The position numbers were made by a program, and so were the translations under genes. From Hermodice carunculata (lineage: Eukaryota > Annelida > Polychaeta > Eunicida > Amphinomidae), in NCBI GenBank assembly GCA_964020975.1, contig OZ026613.1:122031679-122095678 (forward strand): a stretch of 64,000 nt of DNA, given 5' to 3'. Positions 15,020 through 28,286 of this stretch are shown here, piece after piece; position 1 is the first letter of the stretch, and every line of letters starts with the position of its first letter. The notes under the pieces were generated by a model. It was not told the origin of the DNA and did not search any database. It worked only from the letters and a program-made list of their open reading frames with translations.

Positions 15020-16210
15020 TCCACATGCATCACTGCCTCTGGATATGTATTGCTTAATTTTACCCAAGAGTGGCAATGTTCTATTGAGTGTCACTTGTGG
15101 GGTGATTATGAAGCATGGCTTCAATTCCTTATAAAGAGGCTGCCAGAAAGACGAAAAAAAATGACATTTCCCTACTTCAGGGTGCCTTGTTTGGCAAGCA
15201 GTGACCACTACCATGCCTTCAGCACGATACAGGCTGGGAATTTCTATACAGAGATGGCACGTCACATACGCTGTTCCCATACCACAATCAGCATACTGGT
15301 AGCTCATCATTATTTAATTGGGTCATAGATGACAGGCCTCGTCCTGGGCGAGAAAGAGCAGCCACTGCTGCACAGGACTCCTCGATCTGCAAGACAGATT
15401 TCAAACTGCCAGTCACACAGCTAGAGAAACACCTAATAGATGGAACTGCAGAATAAGCAGTCCGACAGTAAGGCGACGTCTGAGGTATAATCACCTGAAT
15501 GCCAGAAGACCTTTTAGGGGAAATCAATAAACCCCTGCTCGTCGTCAAAATCGCCTGGTGTGGTGCTGGCAACATGCCTGATGGAACTAAGTACAGTGGA
15601 AAAGGTTTTATTCCCCGTGAAATCTCGCTTTTGTTTCGATACAGTTGATGGGTGTCAATGTGTTTGGTGTAGACCTGGGGAGAGGTATGCAGACTTTTAC
15701 ATTGACCAAGCCAACAGATGGGGCAGTGGAAGTGTCAGGGTGTGGGCCAGAATCTCCATATGTCACAACTCCATTAGTTGTAATGGATGCCACCTTAACT
15801 GCTCTGCAGTATCTTGAAGTTATCTTTTGGCCTCATCTTCAGCAATACCAAGATATTGTGCTGTTTCAGCAAGATCATAAGCATCCACATTCAGCCAATG
15901 ATATCATGCCCTTTTAGCCGGCCAACAACATTGCTGTTTTCCTATGGCCAGCATTTTCCAGGTACATGAGTCTTACCAAGTGTTTGTGGGATCAATCTTC
16001 CCAGCAACTGTCCAGAATGATGCCCTACCCGACCACCTAACAACAACTCATCTAAGCGTTTTCAGAAAAGTGGGACCGTATTCCTCAGTACAGAATTTAG
16101 CGTCTCATTCAAAGCATACGTTGTAGATGCCAATCGGGTGTAGATGGTGTTGGATGTCAGCTACACAATGCAATATTGATTTTTTTCCCAATAAAGTTAT
16201 TGGAACTTTG
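15020..16210 (+). mobile_element. Tc1/mariner transposon remnant
   Basis: DNA transposon of the Tc1-like group. Signals in order are a helix-turn-helix-like segment (TEMARHIRCSHTTIS, about 15250-15300), a block resembling PTVRRRLRYNHLNARRPF (about 15460-15530), then SRFCFDTVDG and VWCRPGERYAD (about 15620-15700) and WGSGSVRVWARIS. Next comes FQQDHKHPHSAND (15862-15905), corresponding to the FQQDNARPHTA catalytic block, and a C-terminal part with LPWPAFS and RIPQYRI. The frame changes several times (for example near 15320, 15600 and 15650), so the transposase is dead. The usual SDESRF reads VKSRF, which loses the catalytic-region aspartate. Terminal inverted repeats were not resolved. Confidence 0.8.
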
Positions 16211-16969
16211 CCTTTCATGAAGTGGCCTTTTCTTCTTTTTTTTTTTTTATAATTCAGTCATCTGACGTGTTCTGTAAGAGGCCTCTCCATAAACCATTTT
16301 TTTCTGGTTTTCATTTTGTAGTTTGTGCTTGTTTGCATTTGTTGCTGACTATTGTTCAAGTTTTTCACAATCATGTGCTCCCTGTATTTTAAGCCTTGGG
16401 CGTGTGTGCCAGGTGCAGTTGGAAGAGATCAGGTGCAGCCCTTTAAAGCTTCTCTTGTATCGTACGATTCAGTCTGGGCCTTGCCAACAGCGTCCACGGA
16501 TTTTTCACCCAAGGTCATTCTGTGTGTTTGAAATATCAGCTTGGTTGTATTTTCTGAATTTTGCAAGTCGATTTGGAGCATCGTCCTTATGTCTGATTCA
16601 TGCTTTAAATATTGCAGCTTCATTTTCTGACGCAGTCTCTTGAAAATTAGTCATTGAGGCATATGTTCCTGTCTCGATATGGATTTCTTGTGTGGTCCTT
16701 TCTGGTTGCATACAGACGTATAAGCCTGCTATTAAGTTATTAGTTGCCCTGTGTATATATTTCGGTGGATATTCCTGTGGATGTTTTGACCCTAAATCTT
16801 CCTGTAAGTGTCTGAGACAACATGTTTTACACATATACCTGCATAACATTGTAGTGAAGTGTAAACTGTGGCGCCCTTTGAATATATATCGCGTGTGGTA
16901 GCATTCAGGAGACATCTATAAACATATGTATCATGCATATGCATATTATAAATGTGCCATATATATATG

Positions 16970-17038
<69 letters not shown>

Positions 17039-17920
17039 AGTTATCTATACATACAGCAAGGTGCACAAAATGTGCCCACAATTCTTCACAACTGTATCTT
17101 GAAATAAACGTTTAAAAGAAATACGTGTGAAATGATTATCATGCACGAACATGCATGTAGAAAATATTTCTATCATAAAAATGCATGCAGGTAGGTATGG
17201 TGAATATGTGAAAGTGTACGTAAAAGGTAAAATTATGGTATAATACAACCAATGAGGGTATATATTGTAGTTAATGGGTAAATCTCGTCGCGTTAATTTG
17301 AGACTATAGATTCATGTAACGAAGGTTTATTGCTGGGCATTTGATTGAGAAGTTTCCAATAAATCATAAGAATGGAAAGGTTCATGTGTTTACTCAATTC
17401 TCCATATATTGAAACGGCTAATGATATTGTAAAGATATTGTAATGGTTGTATGCATGTTTCCATAATTGTAATTCTGTATGTTCACTTTGTAGTTTATGG
17501 AACGATAGAAGGAAATGCTGCCCGTAAAGTGTCCATAGTTGGAGACCAGTGATAAGGGATCAGTGGGGCACGAGTGGCAAGGGCATAGTTGCCCGCTGTG
17601 TCAGGCACAGTGTGCTGAAGGTACATATGTATTATGCGTGTTTTTGTGAACTGTTAACCTGTCCCATCATCCTGTAAAAGATATCCAGAACACAATCTGT
17701 GGACTTCGTGTTATGTCTGTCACAGAAAACATAAGGGACATTTATGGATTTCCATATTCATCTCATTATATCAACCGTAGCAAGTCTACAATAAGGATCC
17801 ACCAATGCAAGTGCTACAGTCATAGGATCAATTTTCATGTCGGACTTTGCTGTGAAATGGTCGGTGTTGTATTTTCCTGTGTCTTGTATGGTTAAAATAC
17901 TTCAGATATATTTGTATCTA
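16211..17920. other. No gene recognised; one microsatellite
   Basis: Contains T-rich tracts after the Tc1 remnant and the dinucleotide repeat at 16959-17034. Short frames elsewhere carry no recognisable domain. Confidence 0.5.
16959..17034. repeat. (AT)n(GT)n compound microsatellite
   Basis: An AT-rich dinucleotide run switches to about 22 GT dinucleotides from about 16991 to 17034. Confidence 0.95.
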
Positions 17921-17929
17921 TTTGTCTGT

Positions 17930-20200
17930 GCTATCCTCGTAAACATGCCGACTCTAAGGATGCTAAGAAGTCACTAAGGGTCGCTAAAGCCCAGGCTACC
18001 AAGTTTTGTAATCATATTACTTTGCTGGTAGCAGAGGATGATGATATTTCAGGTCTGCCTGAGTTTTAAAGTGCATTTATCGAATTCAGCTATCTGCATG
18101 GACAAGTTTTGCGTTTACAGCCAGATATTGATTAAGATGTTAAGTATGGTCAGTGTGTGCAAGAAAATTGGTATCAAGAGTGGAGGAAGCAAACTACTGT
18201 GAACGCCAGTTCGTCTGTAGGTGCATCTACAAGTGCTGAAAATAATAAGTTGAAGTTATTATGTCTCCCTAAGGTTGAGTTACAAAGGTTCTCAGGAGAT
18301 GCTATGAAATATCTTAGCTTTATCAAATGTTTCGAGGTCAACGTCTTTGTGATGACTTTGTGATGAACCTGACCAAAAGCTCGCTCGTTTACTGCAATAT
18401 ACTTCTGATGATGCTCATGAGTCAATCTAAGGCGCGACTATCGTAGGTGGACAGTCTGCTTATGATTTTGCTTTGAAAACGCTCAGAGAATTGTTAAGCT
18501 TAAAGCACATGGTTACTGAGACCATAATTAAATCACTGCGCAAGGCCAGGGCTGTAAAGTTACCTAATGACATGCGCACACTCAGCCATGAACATAGGAA
18601 TGCACTTCATGAACTTGGAAATGTCGGCTCTTTGGCTGAGATGAATACAAACACTGTCATCTTTGAAATACTTTACAAAACACCGAATTTGGCCAAAAGA
18701 GATGGCATAAGAAAACTACGAAGGCTAAACTACCACTGAGACATTCCTCAAATTTGAGGATCTTGTCACTTTCATTCAAATTGTAGCTGATGATGAGAAT
18801 GATTCGTTGTGAGGATCTCAGGCTGGAAATGACGGTGGGAAATGTATTGCTACTCATGACACGTGTCACCAAGATGAACCTGTAGGACTTGGCTTTCTCC
18901 AAACAGGTGGCAATGTTAAAAAAAGGAAGGGACCTAAATCTCATGGACATATAAAACAAAAAGCTGATAAATCTCCTCTAGAGAGTGTGAATAATCCAGT
19001 GGCCTTGAGCACTAATATAAACACACGGCGATTATATGATCGTGTTGGCCCTTCAAGTTCTTGTAAAATGTGCAAGGAAGCACACGACATAATGAGATGT
19101 CCCAACTTCAAAGCATTGAAAGTTCCAGAGCATATCAAGTTTGTGCATGTGCATAAATTTTGTCGTAATTGTCTTTGTGACAATCATGTGATGTAAACAC
19201 TAAATCATGTTCTGCCACTTCAGGAGATTGTTTTTTATCTGTTGTCACGGTAAATGTCAATAGCAGTGATATGTTCAGGCGGCTTTGATCACTGGTGGCA
19301 GACAATCTGTTGTGATGTCTGATGTAACAGTAGTTAAGCATATCCCACCTCATGTCCAGCTATGACTTCTTTCAATCAGCAGAATTTTCCTCACTTTCGA
19401 GGATTGAAATTGACCACATACCTTAAAACCTCTGGCGTTGATGTGCTCACTGGACAAGATAATGCTGAATGTTTGATCCCGATTGAGGTTAAGAGAGGAG
19501 CTAAATCTGAGCCATTCACCGCGAGGTATAAATTCGGATGGGCACTGAATGGCAAATACCCGTACAGAACATCTCACACACGATCATTTGCAATTATGTG
19601 TCTGCCCTTGCCCCTGAAACTTCCATTCTCCCCGATTCATATTCCATACAAGACATAAATAAATTATTGGGACTGGAAAATGAAGGGTGTGATCAAACAG
19701 ATCAGACAATGATAAGAAAGTTGACCTGTGGGATAAAGAATGCAAAAAGGTAACTGCCCATGACAAAATACCTATCCCATGCAAAACCCACCCCACAAAT
19801 TGGCCAATAACGTTGCAGTAGCTAAAAATCGCTTGCATCACTTGCTTGCTAAGCTTGAGCATAAAAATCTGCCTTCAATATATGACAAAAAAATTACCAC
19901 ACTCAGTGACTCTTACTATGCCGAGTTGGTTCTCCTTGATGAGATAACAATGCTAAACGTATTTGGTAATTGCCTCACCATTGTGTTCAAAATACAAAAC
20001 AAACTTGATTAACTTGGCATTGTGTTTGATTGTGCTACACGGTTTTGCCTTCAATCTTTTAACAATCATTATTTACAGGGTCCACATTTGATAAACAAGC
20101 TGATTCATGTGCTTTTGCAAACTCGTTTGCACAAATACGCCATTCAGGGTCATAAACACGCCATGTATTCCTTTGAACCTATTTATTTTCACTGCATTAC
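17930..20200 (+). mobile_element. BEL/Pao retrotransposon fossil, partial
   Basis: Plus-strand relic with the order gag (about 17.95-18.75 kb, including KVELQRFSGD, the counterpart of KLESEVFTGD in the 51-60 kb element), a CxxC-type zinc-knuckle part (about 19.06-19.20 kb, CKMCKEAHD and CRNCL), a protease-like part (about 19.4-19.6 kb, DVLTGQDNAECLIPIEV) and the start of the RT part (about 19.78-20.15 kb). It is broken in many places and ends before the RT core. I found no LTRs. It is clearly older than the BEL element at 51-60 kb and belongs to a different subfamily. Confidence 0.75.
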
Positions 20201-20879
20201 CGAATAGTACAGAATATAAATAATCTAGGGTTCCACCAGACATGGAGACACACAAATGATGTATACAAAATGCACAGGACAATACAATGTACAAATGTGA
20301 CTATGCACTGAGGCAGACATGTTGTAATGCAATTAAACAACAAACTCACTATTTGATATTCCAATCCAATAAAAAAAATGCATATATACACAAATAGACT
20401 TAGAAACAAGCAAATGCATTTTCAACACAAGGAGCACCTGAAGGGGTGGTTATAGCCCAACTTTGTAGATAGATGCAAGATGCATACTACCAGGCGCAAC
20501 GGAGGCACCATGGCTGCATATTCACACTGCCACTGTGGAGCCGCCAGTGCGCCCAGCAGCATGGTGTTCCTTCCCGCCTTGTCTTTGTCCACCCACCTGT
20601 GGAATGTTGACCCATTTGTAGGAGCATTATAAATATATTCTTACAGACCTATTAGATAAACCAATGATCTGAGGAATATATATGCAAATGAAACAGTATG
20701 AAGAACATGGTAGTATTAAAGGTACATACATTGAATATATAAATGCACCGCAATAGTATATGCTCATTTCGAGATACATATGGGATAAAATACTACTCAG
20801 TTAGAATATAAATCGGTGTACTAAGATACCACTTGGTCTGTCACTTGCAACATGCATAATAAGGTTTGGATTAACACCA
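20201..20879. other. No gene recognised
   Basis: AT-rich flank between the BEL fossil and a LINE. A locally GC-richer stretch at about 20490-20610 holds no frame or motif that I recognise. The right part may be LINE 3' sequence. Confidence 0.4.
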
Positions 20880-22020
20880 GGGGTAACAAAGTTGTGATGA
20901 TAACCAGGAGCTACTTTCTTTCCTGGATATACTCAGGGCAGTAGAGACAAAAGTATTTAAAATCATTAGTTGGGTGGGAGCAGCCAGAAGGGGGCTGTTT
21001 AACAATGTTTATGTTATGGAGATCGCAATTAAGTCTAGAGAATCCAGATCGTAACTGGGTATGACGGATGCTAGCAAATCGCTGACCATGGGATAAGAAA
21101 TCCAGAGCAACGTCAGCTGCAGAGTGGCTTTGCGTTTCGACTTAAAGATCCGAAGGGAAAGGGCGTTAGGTGTATCAGTGGGAAGATTGTTGTAAAGTTT
21201 GGTGGCATAAGGGAGAAAGGAAACTTCAAAACTGTTGGGTTTGGCGCCTGATGAGGCGAAGGTTGCTGTTAGGCCTATGGCGGATCGTACGCATTTTATA
21301 GAAAAGGATTAATTTGAAGTATTTGCGTCTGCTGGCTAGTGTTGGCCAACCTAGTTCATCTAAGTTTGTTATGAGATGTGTGCCTTACTGTGCCAGTGCA
21401 TATTTTACCTGCGTCGTACTGAATTGACTCAAGTAAATCACTCAGACCTTGCAGACAATCATCAAAAGTAACACAACTATATTCAAGAATTGGCCTAAAC
21501 ACTGACAAATATAATCCTTCCAGTTTTTTTCGCAATTTCTTAGATTTCAATCTTTGAGGAAGTCCAATACGCTGGCTGCCTTTGTTTGTGAAGCGTGGAT
21601 AATAAAACTTTGAAAGCTGTTTGAGAGGTAGTTGTTTATCCACCTAAGAAGTCCTTAGTATAACCCCAGCTGTCATAGTTTGAAGAAGAGGTCAACATGC
21701 CACACTTTGTCGAAGACCATCGAGGTATCCAAGAATACCATTCTGGCTTCCTCAGAATTTTCAAGCCCAATGTATATATTGTGGAAAATACTTATTAGTT
21801 GGTTGGTAGTTGAATCATTAGCTTTAAACCCAGAGTTTTTGTCAGTAGGTTATCCCCTGTTGGATATTTATAGAGAAAATGACAGACCAGTTGCTCGAAA
21901 ACATTAGGATATTAGATGACAGCTACTCTTGATTTGTTTAAACACAAGGCAGATATTGGAACGTTCCCAAGAATTGGAAATTTGGAGACACTGAGAGACA
22001 GGTTGAAACTTCTGGTCAAA
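20880..22020 (-). mobile_element. LINE RT fragment (CR1/Jockey-like)
   Basis: Minus-strand RT pieces. FLDTSMVFDKVWHVDLFFKL lies near 21740-21680, the counterpart of FLDISKAFDKVWH. It passes directly to a thumb/C-terminal part (21643-21356) with LRKKLEGLYLSVFRPILEYS and LLESIQYDAGKICTGTVRHTS, followed by frames resembling the usual ELGWPTLxxRRKYFKL segment near 21330. The RT catalytic block expected between the two is missing, so there is an internal deletion as well as frame changes. Non-functional. Confidence 0.7.
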
Positions 22021-22990
22021 GGCTTTGAGATGGAGTCTTTTTTTTAGGAAAGTGTTGCCTATATTGTTGGGGCAATAGCGGACAAAAACAGATGTGGCCG
22101 TGCAGGCATAAGTACAGAATCCTTATCTAGTTGACATCTGTGACCAAATTCGACATCGTCATACATTATAAATGGGTCTTTTCTTGGGCGAAATGTACGT
22201 TCTCGGTGAATCAGATGCTCCACCATTTCAAATTGATCAAACCAGTCCAGAAAGTCTGCCATAAAACACAATTTGCGCTCTTGTTTTTTAACACAAATTT
22301 GAAACTCCTTCTTTTCCCTGTCCTGGTCACATTTACATAATGCACCACTTTGGGTTATAATTCATAGTCAAATTGAGTATGGCGTGATAATGACCTCAAC
22401 TTCTGAAAGCAACCTTACAGTTGACTCTGGGCTTTAACTAGGAGTTGGGAGGGGTTCAAATTGACTACAGGATGATCTCCCTTCTGAAACTCAACATGAG
22501 AGAGCCATCTGTCTTAGCCACAATATGCCACGCATCAATCCATTTGGACATTTCATCATCCCCCCTCACCCTCCCCCCCCCCCAAAAAAAGTCTAAACAG
22601 TCTATATGTATGGTAGAACGAGTGACATGTTTGCATGAAATTAAAAAAATTGAACCTAACATCTATGGTACATTTGTATTGACAGACAGTATATAAATTT
22701 GGCCTGGTGTCGCAATCATGATGATGATCGCCTATAGGCCATACCACTGCCACCGGCTGAGCAGATAATATATATGGGGCTATATGTATTGATATTTTAG
22801 AAAAAATTGTGTAAAATAAAAAATTAAAAAAATAGTCTAGCGTCAAGGATATCCTGTCATAACAGGTAGTTGAAGTTCGTCAAAGCAAGGGTGAAAATTA
22901 AGTAGACATACATTGTTGCTGGTTTAAATATTACCACTTGTTTGTGGAAAATTAAAATAAAGTGTCCACAGTTTATAACAGCCTGGCGTA
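22021..22990. other. No gene recognised
   Basis: Contains a short C-rich and A-rich tract at 22561-22590 and otherwise AT-rich sequence. The frames on either strand show no known domain. Confidence 0.45.
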
Positions 22991-23009
22991 GCTAACTGAG
23001 ATCACCACT

Positions 23010-24100
23010 GGTGTGGATAAGTTAGGTGCTGATGCGTCCATTGTGATCCTTCTTTGTAACAAAAAGTCTGTCATAACGTGTCCACACATCTTGAAATGCA
23101 CTTGCAAGGTCTTCAGAAATGAAAACGGATGAGTTCTTTAGTTTTCTTGTGCGCGGATCACCATTGCCCAATTTTGCTAACTGGTGAAACGTAGCGAGAT
23201 TTGTCATGGTTTGCCGTTGTTCGAAAGCACTATAGACTGATGACATCATTGATTATCATTATGACTCCAGCTCAAGTTTGTCTTTGATAAGGACCAGGAT
23301 GAGTTGTTCAGTGTTTTCTTCCTTATTCTCTGGTTAACATGAAAACTTGAAGTTAAACGGCGACCATAATGCTCAAAATCATCTGGCTGTTACTCTAATT
23401 TGTTTATTGTATTGAGTAAGGAGGATATACCTTTTCCTGGCTTAACACACTGGCCTGTAGAGATTTAGTCATGTCGTCACTCACCTGAACTAAGGCCCAA
23501 GATTGAATCATATCCCCTACTGGTCTCTTGTTCATCTCCAATGACGCAATTTTTGTGGCGTTGCTTTGTGTTGCTCCGAGAGGTTCTCAGCAGCGACGTT
23601 TAACATATTTAATTTAGGATTGAATGCCTTGGACATCTCGATACTGACTGTTGACAATATTTTAGTTTGTAATCCCAACAGCTTAGAGTCGATCAATGCA
23701 ATGGATCAAACGCGACCACGCTCATTAACAAGTCCCCAGTAAAACATGTAGACCTGTCACTCTCACTGGCTGTGTTGTGTCTTATTGTTTTCATATTCTC
23801 GGAGAGTCCTCCTTTACATGTCTTTGAGTCAGAAAGACAACTTTCCTCAGAAATTGAAGGTAGCATAGACCCACCGGTACCAGCAACCAGCGACTTGAAT
23901 TCAAGGCTAGAGATTAATGAATATTACGGTGACATGTTCGAAACCCCAGACATATATCAATATGAAATCATTGTTATCATTGCATGTCGTCGGGTTTATG
24001 ATAGAAACAAGACATTATCACATTGTGAATTTTCTTATGCTCAATGCAAAATTGTCTTCATATTGCAATGTATTGCGTACATGTGCGTAATCTAAATGCC
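23010..24100. pseudogene. Unidentified coding-like relics on both strands
   Basis: The minus strand from about 23720 to 23022 reads like a decayed protein. Segments such as LLGLQTKILSTVSIEMSKAF and NKRPVGDMIQSWALVQVSDD occur in different frames, and the last 75-codon frame (23249-23022) contains LATFHQLAKLGNG and YDRLFVTKKD. On the plus strand 23772-24095 is open for 107 codons with an acidic, Pro/Ser-rich start. I do not recognise either product. The minus-strand part lies 1.3 kb downstream of the receptor's TM7 exon and could in principle hold its tail, but no splice acceptor of matching phase stands out. A decayed mobile element is equally likely. Confidence 0.25.
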
Positions 24101-24557
24101 ACATTTCACACAGCTTCAGTACATTTCATTTCTCTAATTGTATATGCGTGTGCCAGATATATTAAAATATTCGTCATCCATAATTGAGTCGACCTGGTTT
24201 TTGATGGAAAAGTTTTGCCAAAAAATGAACATCTGTTTCTTAAATAACTGTAATTTTTGCATTTAACTCGAATTGAAGTTTTTGTTGGCTTGACTAATGT
24301 ACCAAGCATTTAGACATTTTAAACGTAGACCTCTCTCTTCAATTCGATAAAAAGGAACAATATTTGATACTTTTACTTACTACGTGATCGTTTTATGGCC
24401 GTTGCAGATGTTTCAATATTGTCACTCTTCTTCAAACAGTACTGAAACGCATAACATCAACGATACATTATTATTACAATGCCATATATCGGTGTACTTT
24501 TGTCAAAATAGAATTAGAAAGATCATATCCAGATAGAAAATTAGACGATACACTTAC

Positions 24558-24685
24558 ATGGACCAAGCGGACTGATGAAATGGTATACAAAATAGGATTG
24601 ATGGCTGAATTGACAGGTAACAAGAATACAACAGTCCACGCATAAACCTCACCGGGAATGAGAGTACCGCTTATGGCCAAAACTC
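24558..24685 (-). CDS. Receptor exon: end of TM6 and TM7
   Basis: 128 bases, phase 1 in and 0 out, acceptor after a T-rich tract, donor GTAAGT, 556 bases downstream of the main exon. It encodes [17 protein letters not shown] and [15 protein letters not shown], which carries the TM7 NPxxY motif. The cytoplasmic tail must come from a further exon that I could not place. Confidence 0.9.
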
Positions 24686-27600
24686 CTGAAAAAAAAACCT
24701 CATAATCTTTAGAAACAACCAAAATCTATAAGACCTTATGAAATTGCACGAGGCCAATAACAGGAAAAACAAACACCTCGAAATGTTCATTTGACCAACA
24801 AGAATCCATCCCTTCCTTTATGCTGATATGCTTATTTTATTATGGAACATTATAAAAGCTTATTCATTCAAGATTTTGTAATCAGGAGGTGCGCAATGAA
24901 GTGTTTTATAATCTATAAATCATGTTCTTTCCAAAATCTCTGTACTTTGCTTTTGGTCTTGTCAATACTGTTCACTATCGAAACCTGGTTATACTACGTA
25001 AAATCTCGTGATACGATAAACTGAATACAGAGTAAGTATTCATTATGCAACTGCATGATAAACCATCATACATGGTTTATAGAAGTGTATAAATAATCTC
25101 AGGAGATCAGGAAAACGCATTATGTACCTTCACTATTATCTATTACTTTCTCCTTGATTAATGCATACAATTACAAATGTACTACCGACTAAAACGTTAT
25201 ATTTTAATATGATTGATTGACCAATTACAATTTATATTTACCCATAAGATTAATAGGTATCCAACAACAGAAATCCGTCAAAACAATAAATGCCATTTTT
25301 CTTGCAGCTGCCAGGTCTGATTTTCTCTGATTACTTCCAGCTGCAGAGCCAACTGCTTTAATCACTTGGTACATGTACCCATAAGCGGCGCAAATAAACA
25401 CAAACGTAAAGAAGTTCACACCATGGAAAATTGCCACAGAGTATTCCCAACCAGCCGTAGTTTCAATCGTAATATGAAGCGAAACACACACGCCTGATCG
25501 AGAATAAAACCGACCCGAGAAATAATCTAAAGGTAGAAGGGGGATCGCAGCAAGGAGAACAACAAAAGCCCAAATGGCTGCCATTATGATCCTAGCATTT
25601 AGCATATTCAATGGCTTTCCTGTGAACGGCAACACAATATTTCTGAAGCGATCGCCTGTAATAACACATAGACTGAACACCGATGCCTCACTTGAAACAG
25701 TGGAAATAAAACCAAGAAACTGACACCAAGCACTGTGCCTCCATTTCTGGGCGTTTTCTATATAAATACCTCTGTACACAGTGTCAACACTACCAATTGA
25801 TATCAGATATATCCCCATAAAAAAATCTGCAAAAGCCAAATTGGCTACTAAGAAACCAGGAACTCTGTTTGTTTCCTTCATATGCAAGCGCCAGATAAAG
25901 ACAAAACCATTGCCTAAAAAAGCTAGACTTCCCAAGATCCACAGAGCTATTCTGAGTATGGAATTGCGAAGGAGATCATCACATGAAGAAAGCTCGTCTC
26001 TTTTGGGAAGGCAGTTATCCTCCGGCACCCATTCAGCAAAGCAACAGAATTTAAAGTCATCAGATTGCAAGTAAGTCAGTTTGGTAAGATCGCTAAATAT
26101 CCCTTTAGAAAATTCATCAAGAAGGTTGCCAGACATGATCAGTCGCCTCAAGTTAAAAAGTCCCTTAAATGCCTTACTTGATACGGAAGCAATTCTATTA
26201 TTAGATACATCAAGGTACTCAAGAGCAGACAAACCATCAAAAGTGTGCGAGGCTAGTTTCCTAATAGACAAAGCTTTCAAAGAAAGACTTGGAAGATTTG
26301 ACAAGCCGTGAAACACACCTGGTTCTAAGTGGCCTAGTTTTGTATTACCTTTCAAATATAAAATAAACAGACTTTTTAGACCAACAAAAGTGGCATTCGA
26401 CAGGGTAACGAACGCATTATATGAGAGATCAAGCACATATAAATTTGGCAGCCTTGCAAAGACCTGCGGTTGGAGATAAGGGATGCTGTTGAATGACAGG
26501 TCTAATTCCCCCAAATAAGCAAACCTTGAAAACGTTCTGGTATCTGCCACAATTACATTCCTTGATAGATTTAGTCTACGGGCTTCTGACGAAATTCCAG
26601 GTGGTACAAGACTAAGATTTGCTTTAGCACACTTGTACTCGTGGCCTACACACATACAGTTAGCGGGACACTTGATACCACAGAACCACTCATCGTCTTT
26701 AAGAGGACAATGAATCTCCCCATCACATCGCTGGCTAAGTGGTAAGCAGTTGTTTCTTTTACGGCACTTGTACATGCCAGGGCACGAAAATGAACCTACA
26801 AGTACAAGTAAAGGTTTCACATGGAGTGTGTTGCAGTTTTACATTTCACTTCTTGAAACAAGGTTTTAAATACAAAATTTTCGTTAATCGTTTCGTTTTT
26901 ATTCTTCGTGTATTTTTTTTAGCCAAATACATAAAAACATTTTATATGTTTTTATGTATTCTTATACTAAAGTGTCCTTACATGAAAAATAACAATCAAT
27001 GATTATTATAGATATTCTTCTATGCTACATACCTCGTTAAACATGAGGGAAACAAGGTTTTTGTTTATATTGATGTCTGTGAGAGACTGAATTTTATGTT
27101 AACACAGTTTTATGTTGAAAAATGAAATTAAAAAATACTGACTTACATTTAGCAGTAAAATTGAGCAAGAAGCCAACATTACGTGCGTGGAGTTTATTGT
27201 CTTCAGTATTGACGCAAATGTTCATCGATTACCATGCTTAATGAGAAAATCTTAACAACAAGGCTTTGTAAATAACTCATCTTCAGCTGACCTCGATATC
27301 CAGGCTATAACAAATAATGGCCAGGGGCCCATAGAAATGCCTCCATTCAATTACCAAGCAATTGGCCAAGCGACTTTGGGGAAGAATTTTTAAAGATTGT
27401 GTGGAAAAAATGAACAAATTAAAAAAAAGTTAAAAAAAACAACGGAACTTAGCCATTGTACGTATTCTGTACATATATATAGCAAAGATAGATGGCCACC
27501 AAGTTTGAACAACATCCGGCTAAAGGGTTTGGGGAAGAAGTCGAAAATGTATATATGAACGGATGACGACGCACAAAAAGCCACCGCAAAACCTCATTTG

Positions 27601-28255
27601 ACTTTAAGTCAACAGAGGTGAATATATTGAACTTGAAATAACGCCCAAATGTTTTGATAAGCAAAATAATGGAATTTCCAAAGAGTCCCATATTCCCTGG
27701 CCCTGAAAACATAGTCCTGTTGATTTGTGAATCTGGCATTTTTGCATGCAGCTACAGTGTAGCCCACTGAGACAACGCGAGGTACAAGTACTATCCTTTC
27801 AGGACATGTAAAATATTGGTTCAAGGATAGGTAAAATTACTCTATACATCAAACATGTGGCCTAAATAGGCGTAACTAGTATGCTAAACGGAAGACACTT
27901 TTTTCTATGCTTATTTAATCTAACACTAAATTTGAGGTGCTCACACATAAAATACCAACTTATCTATAGCAATTTTTCAAACTGGTATTTTTCTGGCAAA
28001 CTGAACAGAACTGACTGATTTCATGTACTCTTATTTACCACACTTGGTTTCATCCTCTCCATTACGACAATCACTTGTCCCATCACATATCATTCGGTCT
28101 GGTATACAGTAACTGCCTGGACACTTATAGAAGAATTCAGGACAGGACATGTTAGCTGTGAAGCATGAAAATGTAATAAATATTAACCTACATAATGGTG
28201 GCAGGGTACTTGGTAAAAAGGGTTCATTTCAATGCACCACGCATATATGCAGGAC

Positions 28256-28286
<31 letters not shown>

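Noticed and set aside
25781-26311. Plus-strand frames over the receptor main exon
   Set aside because: Antisense shadows of the receptor coding sequence.
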